Shown piece by piece: positions 27,169 through 34,174 of a DNA stretch of 64,000 nucleotides (the first letter of the stretch is position 1; every line of letters begins with the position of its first letter). The notes beneath the pieces are model-generated. The model had not been told where the DNA came from and searched no databases. It worked only from the letters and a program-made list of their open reading frames with translations. The DNA comes from Bacillus cereus ATCC 14579 (GTDB lineage: Bacteria; Bacillota; Bacilli; Bacillales; Bacillaceae_G), in the NCBI RefSeq assembly GCF_000007825.1, contig NC_004722.1, positions 3,698,501 through 3,762,500 on the forward strand, in the 5' to 3' direction. Position numbers and translations under genes: made by a program.

Positions 27169-29010
27169 TTATTTTATGTTCAATACGTATGAACCATCTG
27201 TATTCTCATATTTATAGACGTATAAATAATATTTACCTGGCTTTGCATTATAAGTTCCTTTAACTACATTGCCTTCATTTTCACCATATGCTACATAGTT
27301 ATTTAAATCTGATTCATGATGAAGTACCCATGTCATTCCGATATTTTGTTCATTTAGTAGAGAAATATTAATATTTTCCGGCGAGTCAATTTGGAAAGTA
27401 AATACATCTACTCTATCACTATTATGTAGCATTCCTTTCACCGGTGTATGAAAGTTAACTTTATTTGCCTGTCTAGGCTCATTATTTGGTTCATTTTCTG
27501 TTACTTGTAATTCATTCCCACCGTTTGGTTTTCTTTGTTCATAGCCTAAGTTTACTAGTATAGACTTCAAATCTGGTAAAACACCAATTTTATCTGCATA
27601 TGGATCTTTAGATTTTGTTCCTGTGCTCTGGTTGCTTAATATTGCTCTTAGTTCACTAGGTCTATATGGTTGTCCTAAATTTTCTTTAGCAATGCTTTGT
27701 ACTAAAGTCGCTGCCCCAGCAATAATTGGCGAGGCACTAGATGTTCCGCTAAAGCTTGAAGTATATAGATTTACAGCACTTCTACTTTGTTCAGCTGTAG
27801 TTGTATCTACATTTTCTCCCCATCCGTACACATCAATACGGCTTCCATAATTCGAAAACCACATACGTTCATGAGGGAAAGATGAAGAGCCAGCGCCTAC
27901 CATAATTGCACCCGAATCTTTAAAATCTTTACTATTACGATTTAAGACTTGCTTACCTTTTCTATCTTTGAACTGGTCTAAATCATTCCACCCATTTGCT
28001 CCAGCCTCTATAATTACAATCCCTTTATCTGTACCAGCACGAATTGCATCAAAAATATCTGGTTGTACTTCAACAGGTAAATATTTATCACCATATCCAT
28101 CAAAGGATGCTTGCGCCTCTAATAATAAAACATCCCCAGCTTCTAGCTGATTTACAGCGCTTAATATTGCATCAGCCGTATTATACTGTCCGTTATCTCT
28201 TATTTGAGAGATAACCTTTGCTTTCGCTTTTGGCGCAATCCCAATATTCCCGACTTCATTGTCCTCAGAGGATACAATTCCTAGTACAGACGTCCCATGA
28301 CCGACATGCTGATCTATATTTCTTCCAGACATTAATTCAATATTTTGATGTAATAAATCCTCATGATTTAATAGCCATCCGTATTCCATATCAACAAAAG
28401 TAATACCATTTCCATTACCGCCTTGAATTCCCCAGGCGAAAGGCGCATTAATACCGTATGGGGCTGCTTCAAGATAACCTTGTTTTTTAAATCTAGGATT
28501 GTTATTAGGATTAAGAGCTACACTTGATGATTGCACTTCAGGTGGCATTATTTTCTCTTGTTTCTTCATATACGCATCTTCTATTAAAGAAGATGCCTTT
28601 AACTTATCTACTATTTCTTCTTCATACCCACTATTTTGATTTTGAAGAATATAGTAGTTTAATAGACTTGTAGATACATGATTAGGTGCTTTCACTTCAA
28701 GGTTTTGTATTTGTTCCGGGCTTACAGATGTGAATAAACGAGTAAATGTTACATCTGGATATTCTGTCAAAAGATCTTTTATTATTTTATCATTCGTTTG
28801 AGATTGTATTTGCTTTTCAATACCATCTTCATATGGCAAATCCAAATCCGCTTTAAATTTTACAATGATTTGCTTATCTGTTTCTTGTTCTATCCCTAAT
28901 TTACTCTGCTGTTCTATAGAATCAGCATATACACTATTGATAGTGCCTCCTGTTCCTAAAAGTGTTGTAATGATTACAGTTGACGCACACATTTTTTGAA
29001 ATATTTTCAT
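27169..29010 (-). CDS. Secreted subtilase-family (S8) serine protease
   Basis: This 613-residue exported protease has a signal peptide ending near VYA (29), a prodomain-like region to about 170, then an S8 domain with Asp207 (TFVDMEYGW), His238 (HVGHGTSV) and Ser424 (SGTSSASP). A C-terminal domain of about 100 residues after NEPNNEPRQAN looks like a pre-peptidase C-terminal (PPC) beta domain. I recall a PlcR-regulated subtilase beside plcA in B. cereus, and a perfect PlcR box upstream agrees. The ribosome site AGGAGG lies 9 bases before the ATG, with an extra ATG-TAA start-stop between them. Confidence 0.93.
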   Translation of the reverse strand: MKIFQKMCASTVIITTLLGTGGTINSVYADSIEQQSKLGIEQETDKQIIVKFKADLDLPYEDGIEKQIQSQTNDKIIKDLLTEYPDVTFTRLFTSVSPEQIQNLEVKAPNHVSTSLLNYYILQNQNSGYEEEIVDKLKASSLIEDAYMKKQEKIMPPEVQSSSVALNPNNNPRFKKQGYLEAAPYGINAPFAWGIQGGNGNGITFVDMEYGWLLNHEDLLHQNIELMSGRNIDQHVGHGTSVLGIVSSEDNEVGNIGIAPKAKAKVISQIRDNGQYNTADAILSAVNQLEAGDVLLLEAQASFDGYGDKYLPVEVQPDIFDAIRAGTDKGIVIIEAGANGWNDLDQFKDRKGKQVLNRNSKDFKDSGAIMVGAGSSSFPHERMWFSNYGSRIDVYGWGENVDTTTAEQSRSAVNLYTSSFSGTSSASPIIAGAATLVQSIAKENLGQPYRPSELRAILSNQSTGTKSKDPYADKIGVLPDLKSILVNLGYEQRKPNGGNELQVTENEPNNEPRQANKVNFHTPVKGMLHNSDRVDVFTFQIDSPENINISLLNEQNIGMTWVLHHESDLNNYVAYGENEGNVVKGTYNAKPGKYYLYVYKYENTDGSYVLNIK

Positions 29011-29035
29011 TACATCAATCCTCCTATTAATAATT

Positions 29036-29067
29036 ATTAATCATTATATTAATCTATAATGATTAAT
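29036..29067. repeat. 13-bp perfect inverted repeat in subtilase leader
   Basis: ATTAATCATTATA (29036-29048) pairs with TATAATGATTAAT (29055-29067) around a 6-base loop. It lies between the likely -10 and the ribosome site of the protease gene, so it would be a 5'-UTR stem-loop (mRNA stability) or an operator. Confidence 0.55.
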
Positions 29068-29097
29068 TCTATAACGTATTCCCTTTCTACTAAATAG

Positions 29098-29103
29098 ATT
29101 ATA
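29098..29103 (-). promoter_or_regulatory. Likely -10 element of the subtilase gene
   Basis: TATAAT in the context TTACTATAATC lies on the minus strand 33 bp downstream of the PlcR box, the arrangement expected for a PlcR-activated sigma-A promoter. No good -35 is seen, which is usual for activated promoters. Confidence 0.6.
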
Positions 29104-29136
29104 GTAATCAGAAATATGAACTTCAATGTATTTTCA

Positions 29137-29152
29137 TATGCAATATTTCATA
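29137..29152. promoter_or_regulatory. PlcR box between subtilase and LysM/SleB-like gene
   Basis: TATGCAATATTTCATA is a full match to TATGNANNNNTNCATA. It lies 127 bp upstream of the subtilase start and 151 bp upstream of the divergent LysM hydrolase start. The palindrome could serve both, but only the subtilase side shows a clear -10. Confidence 0.93.
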
Positions 29153-29302
29153 TTCTGACTCTACACTAAACGAATATGAAACTTATAGTGATTATTTATT
29201 TTATATGTGCTAATATACTTACATTAATATATTACGCATATACACATTTCAAACTACATTACTTAATCGTTTCACCTTAATTTTTTCTTAGGAGGATTTA
29301 CA

Positions 29303-30101
29303 ATGAAATTACTAAAAATAAAACATATAATTCCTTTATCTGCGGCCGCAATTACATTTGTATGTAGTCAAAGTACAGCTGAAGCTTCTACCATTCATAC
29401 AGTAAAAAAGAACGATACACTTTGGGGCATTAGTAAACAATACGGAGTTTCAATACAATCCATTAAACAGGCTAATAATAAAGGAAACGATAAAACCTTT
29501 ATTGGGCGAACAGTTACATATTCCAGGGTCCGTGAAATCAAATGAAATCACTGTTCCTCAAAATGCCAAGTCTGCGAACATTTCTGAACAAATTATTTAT
29601 CAAGTACAACCGGGAGATTCATTAGAAACGATAGCAAAGCGTTACAATGTCACTGTCCAATCTATAAAACAAATGAACAATACAGTCGGAAACAAGCTTT
29701 ATACAGGACAACATTTAAAAATCAACTCAAGTATTTCACAAAAAGAAAAAGACTTAATGGCACGCTTAGTTACCGCTGAAGCAGGTGGCGAATCCTATAA
29801 AGGAAAAGTAGCAGTAGCCAAAGTTATACTAAATCGTGTAAATGCAAAAGGTTTTCCAAATACAATAACAGGCGTTATTTATGAACCTATTAAATACGGA
29901 TATGCATTTACTCCTGTTACAGATGGAAGAATTAATCAACCTGCAAGTGCAGAAGCAAAAATGGCTGTAGAAGAGGCTATCTCCACAAATGGAGTAGATT
30001 CAGACTGGATTTATTTCTACAATCCAAAAACATCAACGGACAAGTGGATTACGACACGTCAAACAGTAGCAGTAATTGGTAATCATGTGTTTGCTAAATA
30101 A
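29303..30101 (+). pseudogene. Secreted LysM-LysM-SleB-type cell wall hydrolase, frameshifted
   Basis: The intended protein has about 265 residues: a signal peptide ending near AEAS, LysM repeat 1 (HTVKKNDTLWGISKQYGV), LysM repeat 2 (YQVQPGDSLETIAKRYNV) and a C-terminal SleB/CwlJ-type hydrolase domain (LVTAEAGGESYKGKVAVAKV). An extra G in the GGG at 29504-29506 breaks the frame at the end of LysM 1. Removing it gives DKTFIGEQLHIPG and continuity. TAGGAGGA precedes the ATG. A shorter product without the signal peptide would not be exported. It is divergent from the subtilase with a PlcR box between, so it may have been part of that regulon. Confidence 0.86.
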
Positions 30102-30115
30102 GATTTAAAATCATT

Positions 30116-30146
30116 AACAGACCTCTTCACTTAAAAGGTCTGTTTT
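30116..30146 (+). terminator. Terminator after LysM/SleB-like gene
   Basis: AACAGACCT pairs with AGGTCTGTT and is followed by a run of T, 15 bp after the stop codon. Confidence 0.88.
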
Positions 30147-30366
30147 TTTCTATGTAAGATGTTATTAATCATATGACATAGTTATTTTTTAAACTGTTTC
30201 TTCTTTCAAATAAAAATTTTTGTATTTACTCCACCACTCGTAGAAATTAATAAAGCATCAAGTTCAAAAACTCCCACTTTATTAATAAAAGCTATTTCTT
30301 AACTTCATAAAATTGTTATACACTAGAAAAATAAAAAACAAACTATTCGTTAGCAGGTGGAAGAAT

Positions 30367-31704
30367 ATGTATGATGTTACGATTATCGGCGCTGGAGTAA
30401 GTAGCATTTTTATGGCTTATTCACTAGCTAAAAGTAACAAAAAAGTTTTAATTCTTGATAAAGGTAAAGCGCTAGAAGATCGCCATTGTCCTTTAGACGA
30501 AGGAAAAGTGTGTAATTGTACTACATGTGATAAATATTTCGGGTTTGGTGGTTTAGGCAAATCTGAAGGGAAATTTAATTATACAAACGGATTTGGCGGA
30601 GAACTTGAGAAAAAAGTCGGTAAAGAGGGTTTTTTACAACTCATGGCTGAAGTAGATGAAATTCTATGTCAGTTTGGTGGAAGTTCGGTTTCAAAATATT
30701 CTACTGAAAATTCAAGTCTCACTAAGAGAGCTGAAGCGTGTGGTTTACAAATGCTAACAACAGAAGTAAGACATCTTGGTACTACACTTTCCAGTAACAT
30801 TTTTCAGCAGCTCTATGAATTTTTACTGACGAAAATAAAGATTCAATTTCATATAGATGTACAACATATTCTGAAACAGGAAGATCATTTTACAATAGAT
30901 ACAAATCAAGGAACAGTTCAAACTAAGCAACTAGTATTTGCAACTGGGCGCTCTGGGGCCGATTGGTTAAAAGAAATGTGCAGTTCCCTAAATATTTCTC
31001 AGGAGCAAACACGTGTAGATTTAGGAATTAGAGTAGAAATGAAAGAACATCAATTACGTTCTATATTAAAAGATACTTTTGAAACAAAACTTTCTTATCA
31101 AGGTGAGCATTTCACAGCAACTACTTACTGTATGAATCCAAAAGGACGCATCATTCGAAAGTACGAAGAAGGTTTAGTTATGCCTGACGGTCAAAATTTT
31201 CGAGAGCAAGGAACTGGCACTTCTAATTTAAATTTCACTTTATTTATTCCTAGCTATTTTCCAACTCTCAAAGAAGCAAATGTATACGCAAGTTCAATTA
31301 TTAAAGGCATTAACCAAGGACGAGATCGGATTGTTATACAGCGCTTAGAGGACTTACTAAAGAAACAACCTACGGCGGAAAACAGCATGGAACATAGCCG
31401 TATACAGCCTACACTACAGGGGGATTATGGAGATTTGAATCAAGAAATTCCTCAATTATATATTGAAGGGCTCAAAGAATTTTTATTACGTTTAGAACAA
31501 TTTATACAAGAACCTATTGATCAACATACTTTACTATATGGAATTGATGGAAAGTTCTATGCTCCTACGATAAAAATTAATAATCATTTTGAAACTAGTA
31601 TACATGGGCTATTTTTAATTGGAGATTGTTCAGGCGTTACGCATTCATTATCTCAAGCAGCTGCAAGTGGTCTGTATGTTGGAAAGTACTTATCTGACAT
31701 TTAA
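30367..31704 (+). CDS. NAD(P)/FAD-dependent oxidoreductase of unknown substrate
   Basis: This 445-residue flavoprotein belongs to the uncharacterised FAD-dependent dehydrogenase group (COG2509-like). It has an N-terminal dinucleotide fold YDVTIIGAGVSSIFMAYSL and a C-terminal FAD motif IHGLFLIGDCSG. A Cys-rich stretch CPLDEGKVCNCTTCDKYFG follows the first fold, with the family's GFGGLGKSEGKFNYT. The frame opens at 30313, but AGGTGG sits 8 bases before the ATG at 30367 and the Rossmann motif begins there, so that start is used. It stands alone. The substrate is unknown. Confidence 0.85.
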   Translation: MYDVTIIGAGVSSIFMAYSLAKSNKKVLILDKGKALEDRHCPLDEGKVCNCTTCDKYFGFGGLGKSEGKFNYTNGFGGELEKKVGKEGFLQLMAEVDEILCQFGGSSVSKYSTENSSLTKRAEACGLQMLTTEVRHLGTTLSSNIFQQLYEFLLTKIKIQFHIDVQHILKQEDHFTIDTNQGTVQTKQLVFATGRSGADWLKEMCSSLNISQEQTRVDLGIRVEMKEHQLRSILKDTFETKLSYQGEHFTATTYCMNPKGRIIRKYEEGLVMPDGQNFREQGTGTSNLNFTLFIPSYFPTLKEANVYASSIIKGINQGRDRIVIQRLEDLLKKQPTAENSMEHSRIQPTLQGDYGDLNQEIPQLYIEGLKEFLLRLEQFIQEPIDQHTLLYGIDGKFYAPTIKINNHFETSIHGLFLIGDCSGVTHSLSQAAASGLYVGKYLSDI

Positions 31705-32206
31705 TTTCTATCATTAAAATGTCAGTCAAATATTTTCAATTTCAAAACACTTTACTTACATATAGTAAAATTATATTAATAAACCCCCTATCCTTCCCTG
31801 CTAATAATTAACCGACAAAAAATCGGGATTTTACAAAATACATATGTAATATAACTGTATATTTAAAACGATTGACATTCAATTCTAATAAATTGAATGT
31901 CAACAGTTTTAAAAGTCTCTATCCATTTTCACTTTTATTTGTTCGATATTTTGTAACATCATCATAGTGTTTAATATGGTAGGATGTCTATAAGTCAATT
32001 TCACTACAACTATGACTTGTTCTGCCCGTTTCTCAAAAAGAGTTATATTTATGCTACTACGCTTTAAAAATCCCCATTGTATATATATGAATACTTCAAA
32101 TTATTCCCTTTAGAAAACAAAGTCTAAATGGTTCATTACACTCTAATAGTTATAAAAACATAATATATAACTTTAGTTAAATAAATTATATAAAGAAGGT
32201 GTAAAA
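31705..32206. other. Intergenic region with a long inverted repeat
   Basis: No gene is seen in about 500 bp. It holds a 46-nt nearly perfect palindrome at 31866-31911 (listed separately) and, at its right end, the LtaS-family gene's promoter region and the ribosome site AGAAGGTG. Confidence 0.65.
31866..31911. repeat. 46-nt palindrome (13-bp stem plus 5-bp extension)
   Basis: TTGACATTCAATT (31872-31884) and AATTGAATGTCAA (31891-31903) form a perfect stem around CTAATA. After a 2x2 internal loop, AAAAC and GTTTT add 5 bp. It lies 161 bp after the oxidoreductase stop and 295 bp before the next gene. It may be a distal terminator, an operator or a small mobile palindrome. Confidence 0.6.
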
Positions 32207-34126
32207 ATGAAGAACAAAATAAATTTACAAATGCAAAATATAAGTTTTGTTATAATAATGGCTTTAGCGGTATGGTTAAAAACATATCTTATTACGCGAT
32301 TCAGTTTTGATTTAAAAATCGAGTCTTCAACGCAAGAGCTCATTTTGTTTATTAGCCCTCTAGCCGCATCATTAGCATTTGTTGGATTAGCATTATTTGC
32401 AACTGGTGAAAAGCGAAATTATATAGCGCTCTGTATTAATTTCTTATTAACAATCGTGCTTGTTGGAAATGTAATGTTCTATGATTTTTATAGTGATTTC
32501 GTTACATTACCAGTACTTGGACAAACCTCAAACTTCGGCCAATTAGGCGGCAGTATTATAGAAATATTAAACTACAAAATTATACTCGCATTCGTAGACA
32601 TTGTTTTCTTCTTTATTTTATTAAAAAAGAAATCATTGGTCTTTAAAACAGAACGTGTAACTCATTCTACGCGCTTGTTATACTTTCTTTTAACGATTGG
32701 TGTATTCTTTGCGAATCTACATCTTGCAGAAAAAGAGCGCCTTGAATTATTAACAAGATCATTCGACCGAGTCACGCTTGTCAAAAATTTAGGCTTATAT
32801 ACTCACCAAGTATATGACTTAACACTGCAAGTAAAAGCTGGGTCACAAAAAGCACTTGCTGATAGTAGTAAATTACAAGAAACTGAAAACTACGTAAAAG
32901 CAAATCAAAGCGAGCCAAACCCTAATATGTTTGGTGCAGCGAAAGGAAAAAACGTAATTGTCGTCACTCTTGAATCCTTGCAGACCTTCTTAATAGGCGC
33001 ATCAGTGAACGGGCAAGAAGTTACACCATTCCTAAATGAATTCATAAATGAAAGTTATTACTTTGATAACTTTTTCCATCAAACTGGTCAAGGGAAAACA
33101 TCTGATTCTGAATTTCTAATCGATACGTCGTTGTATCCATTAAATCGAGGAGCTGTATTCTTTACACACGGTAACAATGATTATACTGCAACTCCAGAAA
33201 TTTTACGTCAGCAAGGTTATTTCACTTCTGTATTCCATGCTAATAACGCAACATTTTGGAATCGTAATATCATGTACTCTGCTCTTGGTTATGATCGTTA
33301 CTATAATGAGCTTGATTACAAAATTACACCAGAAACAAATTTAAATTGGGGATTAAAAGATATCGAATACTTTGATCAATCAGTAGATATATTAAAAACT
33401 GTTAATCAACCATTCTATGCTCGTTTCCTTACTTTAACAAACCATTATCCATTTACGTATGATGAAGATACAAAATTCATTGAACCATACAACTCTGGTA
33501 ATGGCGTATTTGATCGTTACATCGTAACAGCACGTTACTTAGACGAATCAATTAAAAAATTTATTGAACGTCTAAAGGCCGAGGGGCTTTACGATGATTC
33601 TATTATTGTGTTATACGGTGATCATTATGGTATTTCCGAAAAACATAATCGTGCAATGGCACAGTTTTTAGAAAAAGATCAAATAACAGAATTTGATACT
33701 TTAAATTTACAACGTACACCTTTATATATTCATATTCCTGGACAAACAGAAGGTCAAACTATTTCAAAGCCTACTGGACAAATCGATATGAAACCTACTA
33801 TTCTAAATTTATTAGGTGTTGATTCTACGAATGATATTCGTTTTGGCCATGATATGTTTTCAGATGAATATACTGGCTTTGTTGTTTTACGTGATGGTAG
33901 CTTCGTTACAGATAAGTATGCATACAAAAACAACACTTTCTACGACCGTATAACAGGTGAAATTGTAGATTTACCAAAAAAAGAAGCTCAAGCCCTCATT
34001 AAACGTGCCCAAAATGAATTACGAATGTCTGACAAAATTATTGAAGGCGATTTATTACGCTTCTCAGAAAGCAATAAAATTAAAACTGGCGAAGTACAAA
34101 CTAAAATTAAAGAAACAGAAAAATAA
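32207..34126 (+). CDS. Lipoteichoic acid synthase family protein (LtaS-like)
   Basis: This 639-residue protein has five N-terminal membrane segments (to about residue 172) and a large extracellular sulfatase-fold domain. It is of the family that polymerises glycerol-phosphate from phosphatidylglycerol into lipoteichoic acid. Metal and catalytic residues are visible: Glu256 in VVTLESLQT, the nucleophile Thr298 in GQGKTSDSEF, and Asp-His in LYGDHYGIS. These numbers are close to those of S. aureus LtaS. Several paralogues are usual in Bacillus, so the main synthase and a primase or stress paralogue cannot be told apart here. AAGAAGGTG precedes the ATG. Confidence 0.9.
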   Translation: MKNKINLQMQNISFVIIMALAVWLKTYLITRFSFDLKIESSTQELILFISPLAASLAFVGLALFATGEKRNYIALCINFLLTIVLVGNVMFYDFYSDFVTLPVLGQTSNFGQLGGSIIEILNYKIILAFVDIVFFFILLKKKSLVFKTERVTHSTRLLYFLLTIGVFFANLHLAEKERLELLTRSFDRVTLVKNLGLYTHQVYDLTLQVKAGSQKALADSSKLQETENYVKANQSEPNPNMFGAAKGKNVIVVTLESLQTFLIGASVNGQEVTPFLNEFINESYYFDNFFHQTGQGKTSDSEFLIDTSLYPLNRGAVFFTHGNNDYTATPEILRQQGYFTSVFHANNATFWNRNIMYSALGYDRYYNELDYKITPETNLNWGLKDIEYFDQSVDILKTVNQPFYARFLTLTNHYPFTYDEDTKFIEPYNSGNGVFDRYIVTARYLDESIKKFIERLKAEGLYDDSIIVLYGDHYGISEKHNRAMAQFLEKDQITEFDTLNLQRTPLYIHIPGQTEGQTISKPTGQIDMKPTILNLLGVDSTNDIRFGHDMFSDEYTGFVVLRDGSFVTDKYAYKNNTFYDRITGEIVDLPKKEAQALIKRAQNELRMSDKIIEGDLLRFSESNKIKTGEVQTKIKETEK

Positions 34127-34136
34127 TCTATATATG

Positions 34137-34170
34137 AAAAAGGAGCAACTTATTACAGTTGCTCCCTTTT
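34137..34170. terminator. Terminator between LtaS-like and dynamin-like genes
   Basis: AAAAAGGAGCAACT pairs (one mismatch) with AGTTGCTCCCTTTT. It sits 11 bp after the plus-strand stop and just beyond the stop of the convergent minus-strand gene, so it probably serves both. Confidence 0.82.
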
Positions 34171-34174
34171 ACTT

